Origin: Limosilactobacillus oris DSM 4864
GTDB lineage: Bacteria; Bacillota; Bacilli; Lactobacillales; Lactobacillaceae
Direction of reading: 5' to 3'
Length of the DNA: 64,000 bases
NCBI RefSeq assembly: GCF_001434465.1
Contig: NZ_AZGE01000001.1
Span: 124,001 to 188,000, forward strand
Shown: piece after piece, positions 24,827 to 32,358 of the stretch
Position numbering within the stretch: the stretch's first letter is position 1
Layout of the letters: each line of letters begins with the position of its first letter
Position numbers and translations under genes: made by a program
Notes under the pieces: generated by a model
The model's database searches: none
The model's input: the letters and a program-made list of their open reading frames with translations, nothing else
Told to the model about the DNA's origin: nothing

Positions 24827-26212
24827 ATGGCGGAAGAAAAGGTCAAACTTAGACGGACGATGACGCCCGGACAAATGGAAATGATTGCAATTGGGGGGAC
24901 TATCGGTAGTGGTCTTTTCATGGGGGCTACGTCAACGATTAAATGGACCGGGCCGTCAGTTTTACTGGCATACGCCTTCGTTGGTTTAGTTCTCTACGGC
25001 GTAATGCGGGCACTGGGGGAAATGATTTACATTAGCCCCGGCACTGGGTCCTTCGCCGACTACGGTGATAAGTATATTCATCCCTTTGCCGGTTATTTGA
25101 CCAAGTGGAGCAATATTTTCCAGTTTATCATCGTGGGGATTTCAGACATCATCGCAATGTCCCAATACCTGAACTATTGGTGGCCGAAGCTGCCCGACTG
25201 GTTCTCTGGGATTATCGTGATTGCAATGCTGACCCTCGCCAACCTGGTTTCAGCAAAGGCGTATGGCCGGCTGGAATTCTGGTTCGCAATGATTAAGGTG
25301 GTAACGATTATCGTGATGATCATTCTGGGTCTGCTGGTAATCGTCCTGGGGTTAGGAAACAATTGGCACCCTGTTGGTATCTCCAACTTATGGACGCACG
25401 GCGGCTTCTTCACCGGTGGCTTCATGGGCTTCATGTTCTCACTGTCAGTGATTGCCGGATCTTATCAGGGAATCGAGCTGCTGGGAATCACGGCCGGGGA
25501 AGCTGCTTCTCCACGGCACGCCATCGTCAAGTCTGTTAAGTCTGTTATTTGGCGGATTTTAATCTTCTACATCGGTGCAATCTTCGTAATCGTTTCAATT
25601 TATCCATGGAACAAACTAGACGCTGTTGGTTCACCGTTTGTCGAAACCTTTACTAAGGTCGGAATTACTGGTGCAGCTGGAATCATTAACTTCGTTGTCT
25701 TGACGGCAGCACTGTCTGGAGCTAATTCTGGAATTTACAGTGCTAGTCGGATGCTCTTCAAGCTGTCTATTGACAAGCAGGTACCGAAATTCTTCGGTAA
25801 ACTTTCCAAGCGGGTGGTTCCAAACGTCGCTGTCTTAACGATTGCCTTCTGGATTGCCCTTGGTTTCATTGTTAACTCCATCATTTCGGTCGTAAATAAG
25901 GACGCAAGCAACATCTTCGTAATTGTTTATAGTTCTAGTGTCCTGCCTGGGATGGTACCGTGGTTCGTAATCCTGCTGGCCGAATTAAATTACCGCCGTC
26001 AGCACCCTGAAGACTTAGTTGACCACCCATTCAAGATGCCACTTTACCCGTTGTACAACTACTTTAGTTTGGCGGCCTTGGCAATCATCCTGGTCTTCAT
26101 GTTCTTCAATCCAGATACTCGGGTTTCCGTTTCGGTAGGGGTTATCTTTATCATCATTATCTGGTTCGCCTTCCGCTGGCAGCTAAAGCGGGATCCAGAG
26201 CGGGCCAACTAA
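24827..26212 (+). CDS. Amino-acid permease, APC superfamily AAT family; probable threonine transporter
   Basis: This 461-residue protein has about 12 membrane helices and the APC hallmark IAIGGTIGSGLFMGA in helix 1. The AAT-type stretch QGIELLGITAGEAASPRHAIVKSVKSVIWRI follows in the middle. Relatives include YbxG, a Bacillus threonine permease, and proline/serine permeases. The start is the ATG at 24827 with AGAGAGG upstream; the longer reading frame would run through the attenuator. The Thr-rich leader peptide and terminator directly upstream argue that threonine shortage induces it. Threonine specificity is thus inferred from regulation more than from the protein itself. Confidence 0.85.
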   Translation: MAEEKVKLRRTMTPGQMEMIAIGGTIGSGLFMGATSTIKWTGPSVLLAYAFVGLVLYGVMRALGEMIYISPGTGSFADYGDKYIHPFAGYLTKWSNIFQFIIVGISDIIAMSQYLNYWWPKLPDWFSGIIVIAMLTLANLVSAKAYGRLEFWFAMIKVVTIIVMIILGLLVIVLGLGNNWHPVGISNLWTHGGFFTGGFMGFMFSLSVIAGSYQGIELLGITAGEAASPRHAIVKSVKSVIWRILIFYIGAIFVIVSIYPWNKLDAVGSPFVETFTKVGITGAAGIINFVVLTAALSGANSGIYSASRMLFKLSIDKQVPKFFGKLSKRVVPNVAVLTIAFWIALGFIVNSIISVVNKDASNIFVIVYSSSVLPGMVPWFVILLAELNYRRQHPEDLVDHPFKMPLYPLYNYFSLAALAIILVFMFFNPDTRVSVSVGVIFIIIIWFAFRWQLKRDPERAN

Positions 26213-26224
26213 GTTAAATCTAAG

Positions 26225-26252
26225 GAGGTTGGGTATCCCAGCCTCTTTTTTT
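26225..26252 (+). terminator. Terminator after the permease
   Basis: GAGGTTGGG pairs with CCCAGCCTC around a three-base loop, followed by seven T residues. Confidence 0.92.
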
Positions 26253-26328
26253 GTAGAATCAGCTGACCATTTGTTCGCCAAATATAGTAAAATAAAAATG
26301 ATTTTTACTATATGAAAGGATTGGCATT

Positions 26329-27174
26329 ATGTATCGAATTAAAAAGAGACTCTGGCAAACCATCCTCGCCCTGGGGTTGGTACTACTGTTCGGTGGTTTC
26401 ATCAACCAGTCCAACGGCAGTAATACCGCCTGGGCGCAGGGCATCCAGCGGCTAGTCTCCTGGGGTGGTAATTACCACAGCGGGAGTCAGCAAAGCCTAC
26501 CGCCAACCAAGGAGCAGGCGGAGTCAGTACTAACACCGGCCGTCCGCCAGCAGTTAGGGGACTCTATCAGTTGGAATGGTTCTGGTGCCTTCATCGTCAA
26601 CAATAACCGGCCGCAACTGAACGCTAACATTAGCAGCGCGCCATACGCCGTTAATCTCCGTGACCAGCAGGGCCGGGCATGGCGGGGGGATGCCTGGCTC
26701 AATCGCACCACTCGTCAATACCGCAACCGGAATGAAACTGGTAACGGCGCTACTAGCTGGCGCCCAGCAGGATTTTTACAGGCCAGCAACCTGACTGGAG
26801 GTTACCGGCACGCCTATGACCGGGGGCACTTACTCGGCTACGCCCTAGTCGGGGGGATTAATCGTTTTGACGCCTCCGAATCTAACCCCGCTAACATCGC
26901 CACGCAGACCGCCTGGGCCAATGAAGCCCGCAGTTCGACCTCAACCGGGCAAAACTACTATGAAGGGCTCGTCCGCAAAGCGCTTGACCGGGGCAAGCAG
27001 GTGCGGTACCGGGTCACTGATATATACAACGGTAATGATGTCGTGCCAGCAGGCGCCCATATTGAGGCACTCTCCAGCGACGGTAGCTTATCTTTCAATG
27101 TCTTCGTGCCGAACGTGCAACGGAATATTAAAATTAATTACGCCACCGGGGCAGTAACACAATTGAATAACTAA
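26329..27174 (+). CDS. Secreted DNA/RNA non-specific endonuclease (DRGH family)
   Basis: This 281-residue protein has an N-terminal hydrophobic signal or anchor (TILALGLVLLFGGFI). Its nuclease domain contains the beta-beta-alpha-metal motif DRGHLLGYALVGG near residue 164, with catalytic His. The Asn-rich helix SNPANIATQTAWANEA supplies the metal-binding Asn. The family includes EndA of pneumococcus and other DNA-entry or scavenging nucleases. There is no lipobox, so it is secreted or remains attached by the uncleaved helix. It may provide nucleotides for the nucleoside-salvage genes elsewhere in the window. AAAGGATTGGCATT precedes the ATG. Confidence 0.88.
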   Translation: MYRIKKRLWQTILALGLVLLFGGFINQSNGSNTAWAQGIQRLVSWGGNYHSGSQQSLPPTKEQAESVLTPAVRQQLGDSISWNGSGAFIVNNNRPQLNANISSAPYAVNLRDQQGRAWRGDAWLNRTTRQYRNRNETGNGATSWRPAGFLQASNLTGGYRHAYDRGHLLGYALVGGINRFDASESNPANIATQTAWANEARSSTSTGQNYYEGLVRKALDRGKQVRYRVTDIYNGNDVVPAGAHIEALSSDGSLSFNVFVPNVQRNIKINYATGAVTQLNN

Positions 27175-27189
27175 CTGTTGAAAGTAAGA

Positions 27190-27233
27190 AAAGGCACCGA
27201 AAATCAGCTTGCCAGCCGATTTTCGGTGCCTTT
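27190..27233 (+). terminator. Terminator with the conserved loop AGCTTGCCAGCC
   Basis: A perfect 16-bp stem (27190-27205 with 27218-27233) encloses the loop AGCTTGCCAGCC (27206-27217). The same 12 bases form the loop at 41230-41241, and the reverse complement forms the loop at 19187-19198. Confidence 0.9.
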
Positions 27234-27474
27234 GGCTTTTACCTTGCCAGCCAGCTACTAAGCTAACACACTTTTTCTATTTTGCCATCCGGCGTGGTGA
27301 CAATAATTGTTTGCTTCTTAGTCATAGGGTCGTCAACCTTGCCACACTACTAACACCAAATCGTCATGACTTATAAACACTTTGCTAATCTTTCGTCCAG
27401 TGCTTGCAAAATAAGCCTAAATCAACGAAAATAAGATTAATTATTACTCTAATGAAGAAAGAAAAGGGACACGT
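27234..27474. other. Intergenic region with a partial repeat and a coding-like remnant
   Basis: At 27243-27262 TTGCCAGCCAGCTACT repeats a segment of R1 and R2. On the minus strand, 27325 to 27263 reads MTKKQTIIVTTPDGKIEKVC and then stops. It has no ribosome-binding site and stop codons lie just upstream. It looks like a gene remnant, but it could be chance. A short AT-rich promoter region for the next gene follows. Confidence 0.35.
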
Positions 27475-29784
27475 ATGCCAAGCGAATCAGACTTAACTAA
27501 ATTACACATTGTGTTTAACGGGCAGAAAACACCTCCGCTAAAAGTCAACCAGCTTTTTGATGCCCGCCGGTTCAACCGTTTTACAGCGATTACTGGGAAA
27601 GCCGATGCCGACTTTGTCAACCGCTACCTCAGCAAGTTCATCCAAGCGGACATCGTACTCGGGGCATCCCCAGCAAAGCACGTCAATTCCGCGAGCGAAG
27701 TAATCACCAAGGTTGCCCTGACCGACGCTTTATTAGCGGTGGCGAATAAGAAGCCGGTGAAACTGTTTGAGGCCCTCTCAAGCAGCAACCAGGCCAATGT
27801 TTTAAACGGCCTGTTTAAGTTTGAATACGCGCCCGCCCAGGCTATCTACTCCCGTTTTTACCTGCTAAGCAACGAGGAGAGCGGGGACTGCCGGGTAATC
27901 CTCGGCAGCATCGACCTGACCGAGGAATCGTTTACTAAGGACCGCAACCAATACAGCGAAGTGCTGGTTTTTGATAATGACCAGCGCCTCTTCGCCAACC
28001 TGCTGGAACACTTCAAGCACGACATTAAGCCGGTCCTGCGGCCATACTTCAGTGATAACCTTTTAAAGGCGGCCCAAAAGCAGCTGGACGAAAGTAAGAA
28101 GGACCAAAATGCAGCTGCTGCGGGGAACAATGTCGTCATTTTGGACAACGACACCACTGACCAGGTGGCTGCCCAGGACATGACCGACATCATCAGTCAC
28201 GACCTCCAGCAGCAGATTGACAGTGCCATCATTCCTCATGACACGACCATCGCAATGCGCAACGTCACCACTGACCGCTCGCTGGTCAAGGAGGGAATTG
28301 AACGGGACACTAAGCAGCACGACACCATCTACAACCTCCAAAAGCTCTCGGTTTCTCCCCGGGCGGCCAAGCCAAAGATCAAAGACCGGCAAAAGATCTA
28401 CCAGCAGGTCAAAGAGGCGCTCGTAAGCGGCATGACACCCCAGCAGCGGTCAGCGGAGAAGAAGTACACGACCTTTTTGTATGACCGTCCGATGGAACGC
28501 AACCTGGTTAATAACAACAGTGGACTATACGTTCCTAATGATGCCGGGACCCACCCAATCCCGTTCGGTAAGCTGGCGACAATCAGCCAGATTCGCGATA
28601 GTCTAAAGAGTATTGATGACGTTATGAAGGGCTACCAGCGTTACGTGGTCGACTATTCGGATAATTACGGGAAACGTTTCTATGAAGCCATCATGTATAG
28701 CTTTACGGCGCCGTTTCTGTGGGAAATTCGGACAAAGGCCAGTTTGAACCCCGAAGACGGGAATGACATTCCAAACTTCCTCATTCTTGGTGCAACCGCG
28801 GGCTCCGGAAAGTCAACCCTTTTACGGATCATCAACCAGCTCACCTGGAATACCGACCGCTCCCTGATCGACTTTGGGACGATTTACCCAACGGACGTCG
28901 CGCAAAAGAAAAACAAAACGGTCGAGGCAATCGAACACTACATGAGGACGGGGAGTTCCTATCCCGTCCTCTTAGACGAAATCGAACCGTACTTCTTCCA
29001 GCAGGATCAATACAGCCGGCACCTGGTCGTTGACACCATGAACGAACTAGTCAACAACCCACAGGCCATCGCACCGCTAATCGGAACGACCAACTATGAC
29101 TCCGGCTTTACGATGCTTCGGGAAACCGCACGACGGACTTACTACTTGCAAATTGATAAGGTCATTGACGAAAAGCTCAAGGGCGAGGCCAACCGGTATA
29201 TTTACAATGTCCGGCAAACCTTAAACAATACACTGTTTAAAGACTTCGTACTCCGGATGGCCAGCCTGTTAGAAGACGACGAGACCCCTTGGCGGTCCTT
29301 TGACCCCGAAACGGGGCGGCTCGACTTCCTTGCACAGACCCGGCAGCTGTTCCGTGATTATTACAAGATGGCTGGGCTGGATGTTCCGGAATACTTTGCG
29401 GATACCATCTGCGACGACTTCAAGGAGAGTTCGCGGAACAGTTGGGCTAAACTCTACCTTACTCAAGAAGATGACTTCAAGTACCGGGAAAGTGACGATA
29501 GCATGCTTTTCGATATTTCTAAGCTCAATCCGGCGAACGGCTTTACCGCTGACAGCATCGAAAAATACCGGAACGCCTTGCCAATTGAACTGTGCGTAAA
29601 CGGCATTAATGGTAAGCGGGGGAAGTTTGTAGAAATCAAGGCAAAGGAGTTCTTTAACTGGATTGGGGAGCGCAATCCCTATGCCGACGAAGCACCAGCA
29701 GCTGCTCCGGAACCCGCTAAGAACGACCAGCAGCCGGCGGAAAAGCCGAAGAAAAAGGGCTTTTGGGCCCGGCTGTTCGGCTAG
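27475..29784 (+). CDS. Degenerate PLD domain fused to an AAA-type ATPase
   Basis: I do not recognise a named family for this 769-residue protein. Residues of about 20-190 match a phospholipase-D-like half: IYSRFYLL stands where HxKxYLL is usual, followed by GSIDLTEESF and NQYSEVLVF. The catalytic His and Lys are replaced (Tyr and Arg), so it probably binds and does not cut. A linker of about 200 residues rich in Gln, Asp and Lys follows. The ATPase part has Walker A GATAGSGKST (about 439), Walker B VLLDEIE (about 498-503), a sensor-like IGTTNYDS (about 537) and Arg residues in RETARRTYYL. The tail KKKGFWARLFG is basic and amphipathic. It is monocistronic or co-transcribed with the next hydrolase. 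Confidence 0.7.
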   Translation: MPSESDLTKLHIVFNGQKTPPLKVNQLFDARRFNRFTAITGKADADFVNRYLSKFIQADIVLGASPAKHVNSASEVITKVALTDALLAVANKKPVKLFEALSSSNQANVLNGLFKFEYAPAQAIYSRFYLLSNEESGDCRVILGSIDLTEESFTKDRNQYSEVLVFDNDQRLFANLLEHFKHDIKPVLRPYFSDNLLKAAQKQLDESKKDQNAAAAGNNVVILDNDTTDQVAAQDMTDIISHDLQQQIDSAIIPHDTTIAMRNVTTDRSLVKEGIERDTKQHDTIYNLQKLSVSPRAAKPKIKDRQKIYQQVKEALVSGMTPQQRSAEKKYTTFLYDRPMERNLVNNNSGLYVPNDAGTHPIPFGKLATISQIRDSLKSIDDVMKGYQRYVVDYSDNYGKRFYEAIMYSFTAPFLWEIRTKASLNPEDGNDIPNFLILGATAGSGKSTLLRIINQLTWNTDRSLIDFGTIYPTDVAQKKNKTVEAIEHYMRTGSSYPVLLDEIEPYFFQQDQYSRHLVVDTMNELVNNPQAIAPLIGTTNYDSGFTMLRETARRTYYLQIDKVIDEKLKGEANRYIYNVRQTLNNTLFKDFVLRMASLLEDDETPWRSFDPETGRLDFLAQTRQLFRDYYKMAGLDVPEYFADTICDDFKESSRNSWAKLYLTQEDDFKYRESDDSMLFDISKLNPANGFTADSIEKYRNALPIELCVNGINGKRGKFVEIKAKEFFNWIGERNPYADEAPAAAPEPAKNDQQPAEKPKKKGFWARLFG

Positions 29785-29817
29785 TAAACTAAAACCAATC
29801 CCTAATTTAAGGATTAG

Positions 29818-30714
29818 TTGAACAAAGGGATGGTTACTATCAAGAAATTTTTAAAGGGCTTGGGCCTGGTTATTGCTAGTGTGTTCGTTATCGGCGGCTG
29901 TGTACAGCTTTACCTGCTGCGCGGGACACCTGGCCGGCCCCTGCGTGAAGCTGATTTGCGGGCAGACACCGAATATTCAACAACGCCCACCTTATTGATC
30001 CCCGGTTGGGGCGGTAGCACAGTTACGTATGACAAAATGATCAACTACTATCAGAGTCACCACCTGGCGCAGAAGGTGTTGACCATCTGGGTTTCACCCT
30101 GGGGAAGCATCCGCGTGTCCGGACACCTCTCGAAGACCCAAAAGAACCCGCTGATTCAAGTTCTCTACGACTGGAACTATAATCAAACATTTCATCTACA
30201 GGTCAAGCAGCTCACTGCTGTCCTGACTTACCTGCAAAGCCATTACGATCTTCACCAGGTCAATGTCATCGCGCACTCCTATGGTGGAACTGAATTTATG
30301 CACGCCTATTTGAATTCACCGACACTGCAAAGCAAGTTAAAACTGCACAAGCTAATTTTCTTAGGTGTACCAGTTGAGGAAAGCCTCTCGGCCCGGTTAG
30401 ATTATCACTACCATCTAATCCACCACTCACACGACCAAAACTTTCTTCGTCTCCGCCAGCAAATGCGGACTTGGCAGCCTGATTACCCCATAATGATTTA
30501 TAATATCATGGGGACCAAGCCGGGGAGTACCCGCACAGATGGGGCGGTGCCGTTGATCCAGGCTGAAATGCTGCGTTCATTGGTCAAGGGCCACCCAACG
30601 ATTAGCTACCAGCAAAAAATTTACCCGAACACCACCCACAGCCAGCTGCATGCTCGCAAAACAATTTTTCGCTACGTCGCACACCAACTCTGGGGAAAGG
30701 ATGATTCCGAGTGA
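29818..30714 (+). CDS. Membrane-anchored alpha/beta hydrolase, DUF915 family
   Basis: This protein of up to 298 residues has an N-terminal helix ending VIGGC, which could be an imperfect lipobox or a plain anchor. The hydrolase parts are clear: the oxyanion-type PGWGGSTVTYDKM near residue 62, the nucleophile motif AHSYGGTEF near residue 155, an Asp in GTKPGSTRTDGAVP, and a C-terminal His in TTHSQLHARK. The start is uncertain: TTG at 29818 has AAGGA nearby, and ATG at 29830 overlaps AAAGGG. It is paralogous to the DUF915 protein at 1348-2211. It overlaps the next small gene by 4 bp. Confidence 0.82.
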   Translation: MNKGMVTIKKFLKGLGLVIASVFVIGGCVQLYLLRGTPGRPLREADLRADTEYSTTPTLLIPGWGGSTVTYDKMINYYQSHHLAQKVLTIWVSPWGSIRVSGHLSKTQKNPLIQVLYDWNYNQTFHLQVKQLTAVLTYLQSHYDLHQVNVIAHSYGGTEFMHAYLNSPTLQSKLKLHKLIFLGVPVEESLSARLDYHYHLIHHSHDQNFLRLRQQMRTWQPDYPIMIYNIMGTKPGSTRTDGAVPLIQAEMLRSLVKGHPTISYQQKIYPNTTHSQLHARKTIFRYVAHQLWGKDDSE

Positions 30715-30872
30715 AGAAGGAACACGGTCAGGTAACCGGCCTGATCTGGCGGGGCGCCGCCGATTTGACAACTTACCAAAAGCTGCGGGACTACGCGGCC
30801 GCTCATGAGCTGTCGGTCGCTACGGCAGCTAAGCAAATTATCAAACAGACGTTAGACGCCATAGAGCGTTAA
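30711..30872 (+). CDS. 53-residue conserved-looking small protein
   Basis: The GTG at 30711 overlaps the TGA stop of the hydrolase (GTGA), and the frame runs to TAA 30870-30872. It encodes a basic peptide: MKKEHGQVTGLIWRGAADLT, a predicted helix (YQKLRDYAAAHELSV), then TAAKQIIKQTLDAIER. The pattern of a short strand followed by two helices resembles ribbon-helix-helix DNA-binding proteins, but no family can be assigned. Translational coupling to the hydrolase supports that it is real. It lies 31 bp upstream of the deoxyribosyltransferase gene. Confidence 0.6.
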   Translation: MKKEHGQVTGLIWRGAADLTTYQKLRDYAAAHELSVATAAKQIIKQTLDAIER

Positions 30873-30903
30873 GCACCCATTTTGAAAGGAAGAGTTATTT
30901 TTT

Positions 30904-31380
30904 ATGAATAAGAGCAAGACCGTTTATTTCTGTGCTGGTTGGTTCACCGACAAGCAAAACCGGGCCTACCAAGAGGCTATGAAGGCAATCGAAGCTAACC
31001 CGACAGTCGATGTTGAAAATTCCTATGTTCCTCTCCAACACCAGTACAAGGGCCTCCGGGTAGACGAACACCCAGAACTGCTGGAAGACCGGGAGTGGGC
31101 AACTGCAACCTACAATGGCGACCGGGTCGGGGTCTCAACTTCGGACATGGTTTTAGCAGTCTACATTCCTGAGGAAGAAGACGTCGGAATGGGGATCGAA
31201 CTAGGGATGGCAAATGCCCTGGGCAAGTACATCACGGTGGTTATCCCTGACGAGGACTTTGGCAAGCCGATCAACCTGATGACCTGGGGAATCGCGGACA
31301 ACTTTATTAAGATGTCAGACCTTGCCAAGTTTAACTTCAACCAGCCTAGCTATAACTTCTACGAAGGTAGCGTATATTAA
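30904..31380 (+). CDS. ndt: Nucleoside 2-deoxyribosyltransferase
   Basis: This 158-residue enzyme closely follows the Lactobacillus leichmannii class II N-deoxyribosyltransferase. It has YFCAGWFTDKQNRAYQEAM at the N-terminus, VPLQHQYKGLRVDEHPE, the DMVLAVYIPEEEDVGMG segment, the nucleophile Glu in GMGIELGMA (about residue 99), and a YNFYEGSVY C-terminus. It moves deoxyribose between purine and pyrimidine bases in the cytoplasm, letting the cell rebuild the deoxynucleosides it needs from salvaged ones. GAAAGGAAGAG precedes the ATG, and a terminator follows. Confidence 0.95.
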   Translation: MNKSKTVYFCAGWFTDKQNRAYQEAMKAIEANPTVDVENSYVPLQHQYKGLRVDEHPELLEDREWATATYNGDRVGVSTSDMVLAVYIPEEEDVGMGIELGMANALGKYITVVIPDEDFGKPINLMTWGIADNFIKMSDLAKFNFNQPSYNFYEGSVY

Positions 31381-31387
31381 TGTGAAG

Positions 31388-31422
31388 AGGATTATGGTGA
31401 CCAGCTCGCCATAATCCTTTTT
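31388..31422 (+). terminator. Terminator after ndt
   Basis: AGGATTATGG pairs with CCATAATCCT, followed by TTTT. Confidence 0.88.
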
Positions 31423-31445
31423 ATATTACATTGATAATCAAAAAA

Positions 31446-31474
31446 TTGACAGTTCTGTTTGAAACGCTTACAAT
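31446..31474 (+). promoter_or_regulatory. lutABC promoter with a cre-like/operator sequence in the spacer
   Basis: A perfect -35 TTGACA (31446-31451), a 17-bp spacer and TACAAT (31469-31474) precede lutA. Inside the spacer, TGAAACGCTTACA resembles a catabolite-responsive element but is one base shorter than the 14-bp consensus. A LutR- or CcpA-type regulator could bind there. Confidence 0.7.
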
Positions 31475-31548
31475 ATTAAAAAGACTAATATAGCGATAGA
31501 TAACGAAGGGAGGAAGCTCAACTAGGAAGTTTAGCTGGGTGCTTTATT

Positions 31549-32358
31549 ATGAATAATCAACCACGAGTATGTATTTTTTCTTCATGCTTAGTTGATCTGC
31601 TCTTTCCAAACGTCGGCAAGTCAATGGTCGAGGTGCTCGAACGCCTGGGCTGTCAGACCTTTCTGCCGGACAAGCAAGTTTGCTGCGGGCAGCCAACTTA
31701 TAACAGCGGTTATGCTAAGGAATCGCTGAAGACGTTTAAAAACGAAATTGATGCTCTGCTGAGTCTGGACGCGGATTACATCGTTGGTCCTACCGGCTCT
31801 TGTGTGTTCATGATTAAGGAATACAAGGACATTTTAAAGGATGATCCGGTGTACGGGCCACGGGCGGCCGCGGTTGCCGATAAGATTTATGAATTTAGCC
31901 AATTCATTTATCGGGTGCTTGGGGTCGTCGACTGTGGGGCCGAGCTGGACGCTACCATTACGGTTCACCGGTCCTGCCACATGACCCGGCTACTCGGTGA
32001 ACGAACGGCGCCGTTTGTCCTCCTGGACCATGTTAAGGGGATTAAGCGGATTCCGTTGCATAATGTTCAGCTGTGCTGCGGCTTTGGTGGTACATTCTCT
32101 GCCAAGGAGCCTGAGCTCTCCACGGCGATGGTTGCCGACAAGGCCAAGAACATTATGGATACCAAGGCAGATATCCTGGTGGGGATGGAAACTTCGTGTC
32201 TAATGAATATTGCGGGCTATATGAACCGAAACGGCCAACACATTAAGGTCATGCACATTGCGGAAGTACTCAACCACGATGTCGACCCAAGCAGGATTAA
32301 ATATTTGAAGGATACTGATGAAGCGGTCGTTCCAGCCAACGGGGAAGGGGTGTTTTAA
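31549..32358 (+). CDS. lutA: Lactate utilization Fe-S protein LutA
   Basis: This 269-residue protein carries two CCG (heterodisulfide-reductase-type) cysteine domains: CCGQPTYNSGY near residue 44 and CCGFGGTFSAKEPELS near residue 179. It is the LutA subunit of the LutABC complex that oxidises L-lactate to pyruvate. LutB starts directly after its stop, and LutC follows. The start is set by GGGTG seven bases before the ATG; no alternative in-frame start exists before an upstream stop. In lactobacilli the complex probably re-uses lactate when sugar is exhausted. Confidence 0.92.
   Translation: MNNQPRVCIFSSCLVDLLFPNVGKSMVEVLERLGCQTFLPDKQVCCGQPTYNSGYAKESLKTFKNEIDALLSLDADYIVGPTGSCVFMIKEYKDILKDDPVYGPRAAAVADKIYEFSQFIYRVLGVVDCGAELDATITVHRSCHMTRLLGERTAPFVLLDHVKGIKRIPLHNVQLCCGFGGTFSAKEPELSTAMVADKAKNIMDTKADILVGMETSCLMNIAGYMNRNGQHIKVMHIAEVLNHDVDPSRIKYLKDTDEAVVPANGEGVF

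Noticed and set aside
27263-27325. Minus-strand 20-codon ORF (MTKKQTIIVTTPDG...)
   Set aside because: No ribosome-binding site and stops immediately upstream; kept only as a possible gene remnant in the intergenic note.
27475-29784. Calling the PLD-AAA protein a phospholipase
   Set aside because: The HKD catalytic His and Lys are replaced, so lipase activity is not supported.
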